From Aureobasidium sp. EXF-3400 (lineage: Eukaryota > Ascomycota > Dothideomycetes > Dothideales > Saccotheciaceae): a stretch of DNA of 54,272 nt. The stretch is taken from positions 1-54,272 of the forward strand of contig SWBL01000343.1 of the NCBI GenBank assembly GCA_024195585.1. Direction: 5' to 3'. The notes beneath the pieces are model-generated. The model saw nothing but the letters and a program-made list of their open reading frames with translations. It ran no database searches and was not told where the DNA came from. Every line of letters begins with the position of its first letter. The first letter of the stretch is position 1. The position numbers were made by a program, and so were the translations under genes. This document shows, in pieces, positions 1-11,015 of this stretch.

Positions 1-135
1 CTTCTGAGAAAATTCTGAGAGAAAGACAGAGTACAAAGGAGAGAAAGTGCAATGTTCCTGACAGCACAACAGTAAAAGCAGAGAGATGTAGAGGTTTCTT
101 GAGAGAATGACAATGACAAAACATGACTGTCTCCT

Positions 136-1326
136 TCACTCGGGGAGGCATGGAAGGACACCCAGTTCAACAAGTGCAGTAGCGGCACCAAGGTCGTTTG
201 TAAACCAGCTATCACTTGCCAACACAACATCTAGCTCCTTGTCCTTCTTGGCAGGCACAGGCTCGATCGAGTTGGTCAGTTCTGTCCAGGCAACCCTCTC
301 GAGGCCCGCTTCGTACATTTTGATGACATGGCCAGGTGCCTGGGTAGGGCCATCGCGAGGAACGGTGACTGCTTCGTTGTCGAGAGCCGATCTTAGCTTA
401 CGTGATCCGGCAGCCATGTCGACGTACTTGAAAAGTCTGTCTTGATACTTCTTGTGAGCCTTCTCGATACCAGGCTCATCGAGTCGCCAAGCATAGGTCT
501 CGCAGTCACATGCCATACGCCCGTATAGATGGCAGGAGAAGTGTGGACCGATAAAGCTCTGTACACACGAGGAGTGGAAGGTCATCAAGCTTGGATAATT
601 GAACACGTCGTTCCTGTACTCGACGATAAGTTGGACCTTGACTTCGCCTTCGGGGCCGTTCAGACTGCCCTCGATGAGCAGACAACGAGGGGAGTACTCT
701 TGCTCGAAAGGCTCGAGACGATCGGCCTCTCTCCAATAGCGAGTATGAAATCCAGTCCAAGAGACCGAGATGGCTAACCAGGCCTTGTTCGGGCTAAACT
801 GCGAAACGTTGAATGCCAGAAGGGCAGGTGGGGCAGGCAATTGTCCAGGGTCAAAACCAAATCGCTCAGCAAGGCGTTGGAAGTCACCTTGGAGATAATG
901 ATGACGGTACTGAGCTTGGGTAAAGACGACTTCCTTGCCGAGGCCAGTGGACAGAAGCTCTTCGAGCTTCTTGAGCGGTCCAGTCCAGGTGACGCCGAGT
1001 TTAGATAGCTCAAGCATAAAGCTGTTGACCACATAGGGATTGCGAGGGACATAGAAGTCCCAGTCGGAAGTAGACTTTGCACCTCTGAAGATAAAGAATC
1101 CCAGTGCACGAGAGCCGGAAATGTACGCGTAGTGCTTGGACATAACTTCAAGCAACTCAGCGCCAGTGCCAAACTTCTGTAGAAGATAGCGTTCGACAGA
1201 GCGCCTCTGTATGGCTGCTTCCATGATCGGATTCAAGGCCTCGTGACCAGTATCGAAGAGTTGGGTTGCGATTCCAGCAAGGCTCACAGGGAACATGTCA
1301 AAGTATTCGAGCATGCGGTTAGACAT
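136..1326 (-). CDS. Nucleotidyltransferase-fold-like orphan protein, copy A
   Basis: A single-exon gene encoding 396 aa, starting at the ATG at 1326. Its centre and C-terminus match the protein at 24010-25269 along most of their length, so the two are paralogs. Seen: a Gly-Ser pair (residues 71-72) followed about 15 residues later by Asp-Trp-Asp (88-90) and a Tyr-Val-Pro. This fits the hallmark of the nucleotidyltransferase fold (hG[GS] ... DhDh). Further on, a V-Q-L-I-V-E strand, a His-Ser-Ser-Cys-Val-Gln segment and a Lys-Tyr pair near a conserved Trp-Arg are shared by both copies. The third catalytic acid is not obvious, so the protein may be inactive or differently built. The N-terminus lacks the F-box-like segment of copy B. 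Substrate and role are unknown. The gene is real with good confidence because of the paralogy; the fold call is inference. Confidence 0.75.
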   Translation of the reverse strand: MSNRMLEYFDMFPVSLAGIATQLFDTGHEALNPIMEAAIQRRSVERYLLQKFGTGAELLEVMSKHYAYISGSRALGFFIFRGAKSTSDWDFYVPRNPYVVNSFMLELSKLGVTWTGPLKKLEELLSTGLGKEVVFTQAQYRHHYLQGDFQRLAERFGFDPGQLPAPPALLAFNVSQFSPNKAWLAISVSWTGFHTRYWREADRLEPFEQEYSPRCLLIEGSLNGPEGEVKVQLIVEYRNDVFNYPSLMTFHSSCVQSFIGPHFSCHLYGRMACDCETYAWRLDEPGIEKAHKKYQDRLFKYVDMAAGSRKLRSALDNEAVTVPRDGPTQAPGHVIKMYEAGLERVAWTELTNSIEPVPAKKDKELDVVLASDSWFTNDLGAATALVELGVLPCLPE

Positions 1327-1815
1327 CTTGAGAAGTGGTGTTCAAAACAGCAAATTGCAAAGAGAAAGGTACGGACAGAAAATTCATCGAGCCGAAGAGC
1401 AGATTTTAAATGCTAACTGGAAGTCCAGCAATCAGAAGACCTGATGCTTGGCTACCAAGGATAGATAGCGAGTGTCGTAATCTGCAAGTTCATATTACTC
1501 AAACACCTTGACTCAAGCCACAGGATTCTTCTCCAGCAACGATCGGGAAAAATCCTGGCATCAAATCTTTCATATGCCATTTTAGTCGATCGAAGTGGAC
1601 AAACTCTGCAGCAGGTGGGCGCAATAGACGGTTTCGGCGGGAAAGAACGAATGAGAGTCATATCCACTTTTTGGAGCTTTTCTTGGTGTTGTTGCAGTCT
1701 GAGATTCGTAGCAATAACCACACCACCACGCTCTGCAACAGTTTATATGAAACTGAATACATAAGATCAACCTTCTTCTCCATCAGGCAGACACCTTGCG
1801 CCGAGCATTGACATC
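1327..1815. other. Intergenic, divergent promoter region
   Basis: About 490 bases between two divergently transcribed genes. Short reading frames here have no coding character. It presumably holds both promoters; no specific element was recognised. Confidence 0.5.
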
Positions 1816-2355
1816 ATGTCAAGCCAGGAACCGGTCTCTTCGCCAGCTGGGCAGGCGCCATTACCACCACATACCACAAGAAAAGGCAAGAAGCGCAAGC
1901 TAGATGAGACACCTCAGCCCGTTCCACTGCCCGAATCTGCCACCGACACCCGCAATCTTCCGCAAGTCTATTTCAAGACCGAGGAGGATACCTTCCAGTC
2001 GCAAGCCTCACCCAGGCGTACCTTTCCCTCCAAAACAAAGCAGCATCGAGGCGATGAAGCAGTCGAGAAACTCGAGACTCAATACTTGGTTGAGCGTTTG
2101 CAGTATGTTCTTGATCGAGAGGGTCGTCATCAACACTCGCCAGAGTACATCCGCCAATTTCAGCTCTGGACTAGTCATGTTCGAGACGGGTTTGCTCTGG
2201 TGGAACGCGCTGCCGATCGTTTGCTGGATCTCCTGGAAGCTGACGACCGGTTTGACGAGGATGGCCTGTTCCAGAATGGTGCAGAGGAGAGACCGGCTAA
2301 GCGACAGCGCGTCCAAAATCAAGATCAGCAGTTGGCTGCGTTGCTCCAGGACTAA
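1816..2355 (+). CDS. Small hypothetical nuclear-type protein
   Basis: A single-exon gene encoding 179 aa from the ATG at 1816. The N-terminal half is rich in Pro, Ser and Thr and contains a basic cluster Lys-Gly-Lys-Lys-Arg-Lys-Leu-Asp that resembles a nuclear localisation signal; a second basic cluster (Lys-Arg-Gln-Arg) lies near the C-terminus. The second half (about residues 75-150) is predicted helical, rich in Glu, Arg and Leu, and may form a short helical bundle or coiled coil. No known family was recognised. Reading frames on the other strand and in another forward frame cover the same bases, but this one has the better amino-acid composition and a plausible start. The function is unknown. 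Confidence 0.55.
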   Translation: MSSQEPVSSPAGQAPLPPHTTRKGKKRKLDETPQPVPLPESATDTRNLPQVYFKTEEDTFQSQASPRRTFPSKTKQHRGDEAVEKLETQYLVERLQYVLDREGRHQHSPEYIRQFQLWTSHVRDGFALVERAADRLLDLLEADDRFDEDGLFQNGAEERPAKRQRVQNQDQQLAALLQD

Positions 2356-3199
2356 GTTGACATGTTCGACAATGAAATTTGAAGGGGCGTACAAACACTC
2401 GTCAGTTGGGAACATACGTGCGTGCCTAGCTGGGCCCAGAATATGTCGCTCGGCATCGAATCCTGGCTCAAATATATGCGCATTACCGGTTAACCCAATC
2501 GCTGGGTATGAGCTGTTTTGACACAGCGTGCTGAATACACAGATCGAGTGCTTTGCTCGGCTCGTCTAGTGGACATAAGACGTCTACCAGACTGTGGCTT
2601 GAATTGGTTTAAAGCTCCGATGAACTTGGTATAGAGTCCCTCTCATGTTTCTGTGTTTTGTTGTCATCGCCGCGCCTGAGATTAGGAGGTTGAATTACTG
2701 AGAGGGTTTGCCGGTGGGTCTTCGCACTATGTGTTAAATACTCATAGTAACGTTACACAACCTGTTTCACATCGCTTTTGCTCATACAGAAGTCTTGCTC
2801 CGTTGTAGGTTGAGAGTTGGCGAGATGTACCAATATTTTGTCGAGGAACCTGGCTGGTTTCGCCCTCCGGGAATCTCCGTGCTGATCTGCCGAGATGGAT
2901 TCGACACTACGGTTACGCATAGCACCCTGGCATTGCCATCGTCGCAGAAAGACGACTCGTCATGTCAGAACGATTTGCACATCGCAAAACACATCTCAGA
3001 TTCCAATCAGTAGGGTCAACTACGACAATGCTACAGACTGAGTTGCTCTGGATCTACGCGGCACTCTACGGTAGCGGCGGACCTGAACGACAGTGTGCTC
3101 AGCCCAATCAACGATCAATTGCTGCTCGTTGACTCTGAATCGGATGAACCATAGCGACTTCTCCCTCTGCTCATAGTACATGTCATGCCAGCCCAGTCA
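2356..3199. other. Intergenic, no gene seen
   Basis: About 840 bases between the 3' ends of convergent genes. Small frames (for example near 2795-3013) have no supporting features. Nothing recognisable was found. Confidence 0.5.
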
Positions 3200-4259
3200 T
3201 CAACATCGATCCTTGTACTCCTTCTCCTTCTGCTCCCTCTCTTTCAACAAGCGCAACGATTCTCCATGATCGGTGGGTCCGTGGTAGGGTGGCACGACAG
3301 GAAGTGTGTGCGACATGGAAGCGCCTCCACCAAATTGCAACCAGCCCAGCTCTCGGAATGTTTTGATGAGCAGCATGACTAGGCCAGGGTTGCTCATAGC
3401 GCTTCGCATCCAGTCGCGCAACCACTCGAGTCCTGGGACGGCCTCAACTACTCCTATCAGGGTGGAGAGAAGACCCATGACGTTTCCATCTCTGTAGGCC
3501 ACAGCTCCTGCAGTGGCGCAGCCGACAACCATGCTCAAACGGGCAAGGTGTGTTACTGTAGAAACACCAACATGGATGTCGACCTCTCTTGCGAGCTGTG
3601 GAGAGGCAGCCACTAGCTTGGACCACTTCTCAGGATCTCTCTTAGCAAGTACGACTTGCATGGAGCCATCGGCAGTAGAGCGATCATTGATGTCATCATC
3701 GTTGTTGTTGTCTTTTGCGTCGCCATCTGTGTGGTCGTCGGTACGATTGTTGACGTCGTCTTCGTCTCGGGTTGTGTGCTGAGAGTCTAGCTTGGGAATG
3801 GAGAAGACGGCGGGCTCGTGGGTTGGAGAAGTTGGAGCCGAGATTGGGGTCGTGCGGAGTGTGGTTTGTAGAGTCTGCCACTGCACGATGATGTCCGTGA
3901 TCAGGTACAACGGGGTTTTGCGCTTGCTTTCGTCGATGAATTGCAGTTCATCAACCAAAGTGATGTCGGTGTGGTAGTTGTGCTTCTCCTTTTTTCTACA
4001 TCCGACAGTGACCTTATTCGGCAAGGTTTTGATCCAAGCGTAGGCCGTGTTGTCCGCGGCTTTCTTGCAATTGCAGGTGCCGATTTTCATCTCTCCATCC
4101 GTAAGGTTCTCGCTGATGTACTGCCAGGCATTCGGTTGATCGCGCTTGAGTTTGAGAGCTTTGAGTTCTACATTCCAAAATCGTCAGTCGCGGTCTTGGA
4201 TGTAAGGTGTCAGGCGACTACTCACTTTTGCTAATTGTGTTAGCGTCGAGTTCGGACAT
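3200..4259 (-). CDS. Hypothetical protein with hydrophobic C-terminal half
   Basis: Two exons, complement(join(3200..4167, 4226..4259)), encoding 333 aa. The 58-nt intron has a GTGAGT donor, a CTGAC branch point and a TAG acceptor. It joins an 11-codon first exon in frame, so the start is the ATG at 4259. The N-terminal 90 residues contain a Cys-Asn-Cys-Lys-Lys segment and basic stretches. Residues about 125-180 are a low-complexity acidic Asp/Asn/Thr linker. Residues about 205-290 are hydrophobic with Gly and Ala-rich segments that could be one or two membrane helices or a buried helical core. The C-terminus is charged (Glu/Lys). No family was recognised. The 5' end faces a membrane-protein gene at 4485, 225 bases away, so the two may share a promoter region. 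Confidence 0.65.
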
Positions 4260-4484
4260 CTTGGGCGTTCAGTGGAATGGACTGATTAGGAGCTATCAAG
4301 GATAATGAGTTTGAGAAAGATGAAGTGAAGAAACTTCCTTCAATAGAGCAACTCAGTTCGCCAACCATGCAACACATGCAGCTACCCGTCTCGGCTGCTT
4401 TCACAGTCATGCGGACTGAGACCAGAGCTGTCAGGCGTGCTATACACAGCGCTTCTTTGAACGCGCGACACCTCACCGACAGCG

Positions 4485-5552
4485 ATGATCACTTCCATCC
4501 TATCTGCAGCTCACATGGTATACTCTGGGGAGCTGGTGCTCTTCTGGGGTATCGCGATATACCTGCCTTTCAGACTGCTTTGGGACAACTGGACCATTGT
4601 GCAGAGCGCAATTTGGGCTCTATGGCGTTGGATCAAAAGTCTCTTCCGCTGTTCCAAACAGTTCTGGACTCTACTCAGTTTGGTCGCCACTATTCTCTCG
4701 GGCATCATCTGGTGCACGCCTGGAAAGCCGACTCCCGCTGAACTCATTTCCACATCTTCCGTGTACGCAAACTCAACCCTCCACATCACCGACACCATCT
4801 CGAACGCCGTCTTCGCTCCCGTATGCCCTACAGAAAGATATCTCCACCAATCTTACGAGCACGAGTTGCGTATACTCTATGAGTTCGACCTTGTGACCAG
4901 TCCTATCGGGTTTGAACCTCTGTCAATTGTTGCAACCAGCTTCGACCTTACTGCTAGACGATTCATCAAGTCAAAGAACAGAGTGCGCGAAGAATATGAA
5001 GACATACGCGAGACAGTGATTCCTGAATGGGTCGAGGCACAACTACAGGAGGCAGGCAATCCTCGGGACACAAACATTGTTGAAGGTCGACTTGGTCAAC
5101 TTCGCTTATCTCTCGAACGATGCCTAAGCGAATATACAACATTGCTTGGTGGAAAGAACAACCGCGGGCTTTCTCCTCATCTGGTGCATGAGATGGAGTT
5201 TCTACAATACCACATACGCCTCAGACAGCGGAACGAAATTCGTTACCACAGCCCACGAAAGTCATCATCCGAGACTGAGAGTGAGGCTGTAACCCTCCTC
5301 TTTGTGGAAAGGTCCGCCACAGTCAGTCTGGAAACCATCGATAGCAGATTGAGGAATGCTCTAGACATGGTCAAAACTCTAAAGCAATCTCTATCTGAAC
5401 ACACCTGTTTCGAGGAACCAGTCTCTATTCTGAAGGAGGACTGGACTCGAGCCACTCAGGGAAAGAGGAAAATCGACAAGCAACATCTTTACGAGATCGC
5501 AAAAGTCAGCTCAAATTGGCGACCGCTTGCGCTTGGTCCGAAGACTATCTGA
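4485..5552 (+). CDS. Hypothetical membrane-anchored protein
   Basis: A single-exon gene encoding 355 aa. The N-terminal 85 residues contain two hydrophobic segments (about residues 14-33 and 62-78) separated by a Trp-rich stretch, consistent with two membrane helices. The remainder is soluble and largely helical, with many charged residues and several Glu/Arg/Leu-rich stretches (about 160-320) that could form coiled coils. No enzyme motif or known domain was recognised. It is convergent with another membrane-protein gene at 5730-6557, leaving 177 bases between the two stop codons. The start is the first ATG of the open frame; an internal ATG at codon 11 would keep both hydrophobic segments. 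Role unknown. Confidence 0.6.
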   Translation: MITSILSAAHMVYSGELVLFWGIAIYLPFRLLWDNWTIVQSAIWALWRWIKSLFRCSKQFWTLLSLVATILSGIIWCTPGKPTPAELISTSSVYANSTLHITDTISNAVFAPVCPTERYLHQSYEHELRILYEFDLVTSPIGFEPLSIVATSFDLTARRFIKSKNRVREEYEDIRETVIPEWVEAQLQEAGNPRDTNIVEGRLGQLRLSLERCLSEYTTLLGGKNNRGLSPHLVHEMEFLQYHIRLRQRNEIRYHSPRKSSSETESEAVTLLFVERSATVSLETIDSRLRNALDMVKTLKQSLSEHTCFEEPVSILKEDWTRATQGKRKIDKQHLYEIAKVSSNWRPLALGPKTI

Positions 5553-5729
5553 TTCTACCCCGTCTTGCCATACCATCATCCCATGGTCATCCCGAAATGT
5601 ATCCTCACTTTGCTAGGTTTCCTTTCTGTTTCTTTTTCGACATGGACAATAGATAAAAGACTGATATCTGTATTGATCAAAGCTTGCCGGTGGCATCCTC
5701 AAAGATGGTCATCAGTGCAGTGCAAATGA

Positions 5730-6557
5730 CTAACCCTTGATTCGTTGTTTAAGTACCCCATCGTTTCGTAGAGTTAGCTTTGTTGGTTTGACAATCTGAT
5801 CAAGGATAGAGGTTTCCAATCTGAGTGCTATGAGCGATGCAAAGAGTACAGAAACCACCGTTTGAACGATAGCCCAGTAGTCGAGAGTTTTCATAAGCTT
5901 GAGAACCCTGAATCCTATGCGCAAGAGACCAAGTGGGCTTGGTGACAGAGAGGAGCTCTGCGCCATTGTTAGAGAGGCAAAGTCCACACTAACAAGGACA
6001 AGTTTTTCGAGAGCCATTTGTCGAGTCAACATGAGACCGGACAGATGGTAGATGGTAGCGGCAATGAGAGCAACAAAAGGCTTGAGCAAGAGCGTTCTAA
6101 TCAAGAACAACTTGATCTTGGTGGAGATCTTTAAGACATGGGTTGACTTTGGAAGCGGAAGTATCAAGAGCCGTTCGAGAGCGATGAGCTTGAGTAGTTT
6201 GCGTGCTTCATCAGTAGGGCTGACTTTATCATAAAGCATCCAGTTCTCGATAATGTTGGGGATGACGAAAGCAGTGACAGCACAGAAGCACGTCTGAAGG
6301 GCCTCGTGGGTATCGATCTTGAATCGGAAGAAGTCTTCCAGGCTGACGCAATTGAGCAACATGAGATTGGTGAAGTAATAGACAGCAAGCGCCAGAAGTG
6401 CTGATGAGGGGCGGTACCAAACACTCATCCGGTGGATGAGCTTGTTGCGGCTACGCTGAATACTAGAAAATCGTCAAACGAGATGATTCAGCTCTGTAGG
6501 AGCCGATACTTACCTCTCATCGCGAGCGGCAGCTTCCTCTTGACGTCTGCGTTCCAT
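5730..6557 (-). CDS. Hypothetical multi-pass membrane protein
   Basis: Two exons, complement(join(5730..6462, 6514..6557)), encoding 258 aa. A 51-nt intron (GTAAGT donor, TAG acceptor) joins a 14-codon first exon in frame. The resulting N-terminus is strongly basic and acidic (Met-Glu-Arg-Arg-Arg-Gln-Glu-Glu) before the first membrane segment. Four to five hydrophobic segments are visible, roughly at residues 35-52, 72-90, 135-160 and 200-220, separated by Lys/Arg-rich loops. No transporter signature or known family was recognised. It is convergent with the membrane-protein gene ending at 5552. The two-exon model is well supported by splice signals and phase; function is unknown. Confidence 0.65.
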
Positions 6558-6794
6558 GTTCTAGCAGCAGTTTTGAATGTTATCCAAGGCAAGGCAACTG
6601 GCAAGAGAGCTTGGAAGCAGGTGAGCTCAACTGTAGTATATACATTTTAGCACGGAGGGGTTGTCTCACCTGAGACACAGAGAGCTTGGCAGAGATATTT
6701 GATTGATTTGAACTGGGTGGTGACCCCCCTTTGGAAAGCGATATGATATGAAGTGAAGAAGAGAAGCTCCAAGGGGGGCCACCAGAATCTGCTA

Positions 6795-7457
6795 CTAGAA
6801 GTTTCTCGAACGATGGAAACTCCAATCCAACCCATCGCAGCCCGCGCCTCCAAACCTCACCCAGGGCGCCTCTGGGAGTCGGCAGGCGAGCGCGAAGACT
6901 GGAGGAGAATCCTGATTACCCATCCACCCACCAAGATGACATTCCAACTGCAGAAAAGAGACCAATGGTAAGAAAAACACGACGAGAACAAAACAGAGAA
7001 AACAAGAGGCCAGACAAGAAAAAAATGAGCAAGTAGGATCCAAAACAAGATAGAGATCGAGGAAGCGAAGATAAAGCAGAAGCAGATTCAGGTGTAAGAT
7101 TGGAAAGGCGTCAGATGTTGATGACCAGATCTCGCTCTGAAATTGATAGCCAGAAAATTGATGATACAGAAGACGCGCGCGCGGTAGACATTGGCAGTAT
7201 TTTGAGCCAAGCTCGCTCAGATACGGTATAGCCGTTGGCACAGTCGGCTCACGGGCTGATGTGGGGAAACTGGTGGCTGATGTGGGGAGACTGGTGGCTG
7301 ATGTGCTTGGCATGTCGAGGCTCCAATTCTTCACAGAGTGTGTTCCTACGGGCGTCCCCGCGACACACTCTGGACAAGAGCGTATGCGATTCTCAGAGAC
7401 AGCAGTAAGTTCGAGAATCGTTGAGAGACGGAGTTGTTGCGTGGTTGAAGTAGCCAT
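6795..7457 (-). CDS. Doubtful open reading frame
   Basis: An open frame of 221 codons from an ATG at 7457. The first 60 codons include a Cys-Pro-Glu-Cys and a repeated Ser-Ala-Thr-Ser-Leu-Pro-Thr stretch that comes from a 21-nt tandem repeat. The last 100 residues are Leu/Phe/Cys-rich in a way typical of non-coding sequence read through. It may contain one genuine exon, or none. No family was recognised. Confidence 0.2.
   Translation of the reverse strand: MATSTTQQLRLSTILELTAVSENRIRSCPECVAGTPVGTHSVKNWSLDMPSTSATSLPTSATSFPTSAREPTVPTAIPYLSELGSKYCQCLPRARLLYHQFSGYQFQSEIWSSTSDAFPILHLNLLLLYLRFLDLYLVLDPTCSFFSCLASCFLCFVLVVFFLPLVSFLQLECHLGGWMGNQDSPPVFALACRLPEAPWVRFGGAGCDGLDWSFHRSRNF
7254..7305. repeat. 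21-nt tandem repeat, about 2.5 copies
   Basis: Two nearly identical 21-nt units (7254-7274 and 7275-7295, one mismatch) and a partial third, each built around GGCTGATGTGGGG. Seen directly. Confidence 0.8.
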
Positions 7458-8370
7458 CTGAAACGCTACCATCAAAGAGATACTGAAGTGGTGGGTCTGA
7501 GGGAAAGAAAAAAGATTTGTCAAAAGTGCGGTGCTTTGCTCTTTTTCAAGCAACGACCCTGCTTGCCAGAAGGATGTTGTCAGTTATCAGTAGCGATGTT
7601 GGTGTCAAAGCACGCAGTGTCTTGAACAATAGACTCGTCTGACTTGCAACTATTGCGATGTCTCACTATCTACGGGATTAATCGGCGGGTGCGATGGTAC
7701 CGAGAGACCACGGTTCCAGAAGCTTATGTGTTGTCTCGCCACCAAGGGAAGATGTCAGCTATGAACGTGAGTCAGGCCAACATACAGGCTCGAGGCAAGT
7801 TGTTCCAACATCTAGACTCTTGAGTGATTTACCCTATATCTTGAAGTGTGCGACACCTTGTCAGCATGAGTCGAAGGAATCGTATTGCCTATCCTCTTTA
7901 AGCAGGTTGCGACTTGGCCATGAACTGAACATCTCGGATCCCTCTTTTGCTTTCCATCATGTGGTGTCATTGAAAACCTTTCTTGTTGCAACATCGGCAT
8001 TGTCTATGTCAGTTGGGGTATAACCCCTCAGAGCCTCATCTACATAATCCTCAATATTGCTACGTGAACTGAGGTGAGTTGAAAAGTTGAATAGGCACGA
8101 ACATGTAGACACAGAAAATGAACATTCACAACGTGGCAGAGTCCTGTCCTCAGCTTTGTGACTATGATTAGTCATCTGGTAACCCTCAGAATCAAACGCT
8201 CCAAATCAACTCCCACGAATCAAGCCATATTCTGTCTTCGAACGCCAAACTCCCTGAATCACTATCTTTCATACAAAACAAGCTAGGAATCAGCTCCTAT
8301 TATGAATCCATACTCGGTGACGCATCGGGAACAACCCATGCTCTGGGTACCGTGAGTCTCAGCTGGAGAC
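7458..8370. other. Intergenic, no gene seen
   Basis: About 900 bases with only short frames on either strand. No splice-linked exons, RNA gene or repeat could be supported. Confidence 0.5.
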
Positions 8371-9135
8371 TCAATACAGCGAGTCATAGACTTTGTCCGC
8401 ATGGTGAGGACGGAGGGTCGCAAAGATTCTCCTATTCTGTCCCAGCAGCAAACGATCCACAAGGTGTGCAGCCACTTCCTCAGCGTCCATGGTTGACTTC
8501 AGCAATGTGTTCAGGCGATCTTCCCACGCATCGGCAGTCTGCAGGAGGAGCTCGCTTTGACCCTTGTTCACATTTGCGACTTCTCTAGCCATCTGTCGAG
8601 TAGAGATGATCAAGACTCGGATGTCAAAGATGGTAGTACCGAACGTCTTGCTCATTTCTAGACCGTTGATGTGTGTGATCTCGAAGCCAGCTTGATGTGC
8701 AACGGTTCTGTATTGTTTGATCAGGTCGTTGTGATGGACTGGGTTCACGCGGTGCATTTCGATGAAGATCCGACCTCCAACAGCAAGGTAGGTGTTCCAG
8801 ATGGATAGTGTTCTCTTGAGAGCGGGAAGTCCGGTGAGATTGGAATCACCGATGCCAAGGATAAGTCCTGCCCCAGGCTTGCTATACAGTCGACGGACCA
8901 GGCTCGGGATCATCTGCGTAGGGTCGCGGTACAGAGGGACCACAGTCGTGATGGGATCGACAGCCACAGGGAGACTCGGCTGGTGTTGAGTGTGAGTGAC
9001 TGCAGTCACTTTGCAGGAGCCAACGAGGGACTTGAGAGTCTGGGCAAAGTTGTGGATAGGTCCTTCGAAGACGATTGTTTGTTGCTCGATAGGTTTGGCG
9101 AATGAGATCACTCGATAGACATACGACTCGTTCAT
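8371..9135 (-). CDS. Rossmann/methyltransferase-like orphan protein
   Basis: A 254-aa protein from the ATG at 9135. The frame stays open upstream to 9519, but that part has the composition of untranslated DNA, so the internal ATG followed by a plausible N-terminus was chosen. Seen: a beta-strand-like segment ending in Leu-Ile-Leu-Gly-Ile-Gly-Asp-Ser (about residue 100), then a helix and a Leu-Ala-Val-Gly-Gly-Arg-Ile-Phe-Ile-Glu-Met segment. The latter resembles the post-motif strand of class I SAM-dependent methyltransferases (Leu-xx-Gly-Gly). A typical glycine-rich motif I (E/DxGxGxG) is not clear, so the domain is either divergent or truncated. The C-terminal 70 residues are helical. No symbol can be assigned. 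Confidence 0.5.
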   Translation of the reverse strand: MNESYVYRVISFAKPIEQQTIVFEGPIHNFAQTLKSLVGSCKVTAVTHTQHQPSLPVAVDPITTVVPLYRDPTQMIPSLVRRLYSKPGAGLILGIGDSNLTGLPALKRTLSIWNTYLAVGGRIFIEMHRVNPVHHNDLIKQYRTVAHQAGFEITHINGLEMSKTFGTTIFDIRVLIISTRQMAREVANVNKGQSELLLQTADAWEDRLNTLLKSTMDAEEVAAHLVDRLLLGQNRRIFATLRPHHADKVYDSLY

Positions 9136-11015
9136 GTTGTACAGGGGTCGTGGTCCTGTTGGGAGAAGGTGCTGCAAGATTGAGATCAGAAAGAAGAGAA
9201 AACGGCTCGACCGTCGAGATGGTCTTGCGTAGGGCAACACCCAAAGTCCCCGTAACAGCTTCTCGAAGCTGATCCAGGCAGATTTGAACACTGGTCTTTC
9301 ATCTACTGCAAGATGCAAAAGCCCAACACAGTTCTTTGACAGGCAAGGCATCACACAACAAGCGAAAGTCGAGACATGACGCTGATTGAAAGTCTGACTC
9401 AAGGTGCAGTATATATCCGGAAACCGTTCGAGCTCAGGGTGTAGACGCGAATTCAATGTCTCATACGTCGGTTGCCTGCGGTTTCTGCTTCTGATTTGAT
9501 GGTTCGTCGAGATCCGCAATGTTGCTGATGTTAGTTCTATTGCTGCAATCTTCGCAGTCGAGAATCAGGCGCAATAGTATGATCGCAACAGAAAAGAAAA
9601 GATCCGAACACGCAGTGCCAAAGCAAGGTGCGACATTGGTTCAAAGAAACGCGCGAATTCATACATCGCGACATCAGACAGTATCAAGGCAATGCAACGC
9701 GTGAAAACAAGAACCACTACCTCTCACAGAAGTATGAGGGCAAGACAAGATACAGGCCATCGAGCAGGCCGTGTTTCCAAACGATGAACGATGCGGCTTT
9801 TCTTCGGGTATATATCACCGTGAATAGAACGTACCCGGTCCATAGGTGTGCCACGGAGCACATCTCTACAAGCTACTTGTAAGGAAAACGATAACAAGAA
9901 GCTAACCTGCCTGCTGAGAGCGTCGTTTGACATCATGACTCTCCCGTACTTACATTGTTGCCGATTTTGGACATTTGGCATATGCTCCATTGTCAGCATC
10001 GTAAGCGCTCGTCTCAGCTCTTATGCAGTTCATAGATCTGTCACTCTCTAGAGAGAGGCAGAAGGTCGCATTGATGATGACAACACTATCGACGAGATCC
10101 CGACGAGAATTTAGTCAGGTGTTGAACCGGCAACTTAGGAGAAACGTCGACTTTGACATGACTTCGAACGTGTAATCTTCAAATATACTCAGGAGTTTCT
10201 TGGACAAGATGCTGTAGTTCCCAATGTTATGAACTTCAAACGAATGTCTATAACATATCGAACGAAGCTGGCCATGGCAGCTTAAGTAGAGAAGTAGGGA
10301 GTTCGATGAGGGCTTTGACGGTACCGCTCTCATGAATAACTTTTCGACCCGCTGCGTTCCAGCGTCTGCCTGCCCTAGCAACACGATGGGCAACCTTTCG
10401 CCACTATGTACGAGAACATGAAGGGCAAGTCTTGCAAGCTTCGCTTCCACAAATTCAGTGCTCAAGCTGTACATACGAACGCACTATTCAAGATTCAAGT
10501 ACTGCGATGTATATTGACAGAAAAGCTTGAGTTCATTCTGTTACTTGCAGATGATGTGAAATCTAGAGACACAGGAGGAGAGCAGATTCGTGCAAATCAG
10601 GCTTTATTGAGTGATTCAGCCTTCATCCCTGTAATCTTGCTGCTAACTCTTGTTTCGATCTTTGCTTTTCTAAATCTGTATTGCTGCTTTCAAGCAAGGT
10701 AATCTAATAATAGAGCAGTGCAGGTTACTGGACATAGGATGTGACGTGGCGCGGAAAAAGGCCCAAAAGGTATCGAAACAATATTGGTTCTACCTCAGCC
10801 CGTGTTTCAGGTTGCACCATGGCACTGATGTGCCTAGCAGGGGTCGTGGCTGATCCGTTTAGCAAGGATTGACCGATGACAACATTGGCGGTCATTCGAT
10901 GTCTGTTTTGAATGATCGTAGAAAGAACATAAATCCTCAAGAGTCCATTACCGTTATCTTCTACTAATTCATCTTGCCAACCACACCTCCATCGCACGAC
11001 CAACTTCCATCGGCC
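9136..11015. other. Long intergenic stretch, no gene seen
   Basis: About 1.9 kb. Frames of 60-120 codons exist on both strands, but none has splice partners, a motif or convincing composition. The part at 9136-9519 is probably the 5' leader of the minus-strand gene. Confidence 0.45.

Noticed and set aside
1904..2521. 205-codon forward frame overlapping the 1816 gene
   Set aside because: Composition poor (Ser/Arg/Cys scattered) and it crosses the stop of the better frame.
9136..9519. N-terminal extension of the methyltransferase-like gene to 9519
   Set aside because: No ATG-supported start with coding character; residues there look like untranslated leader.
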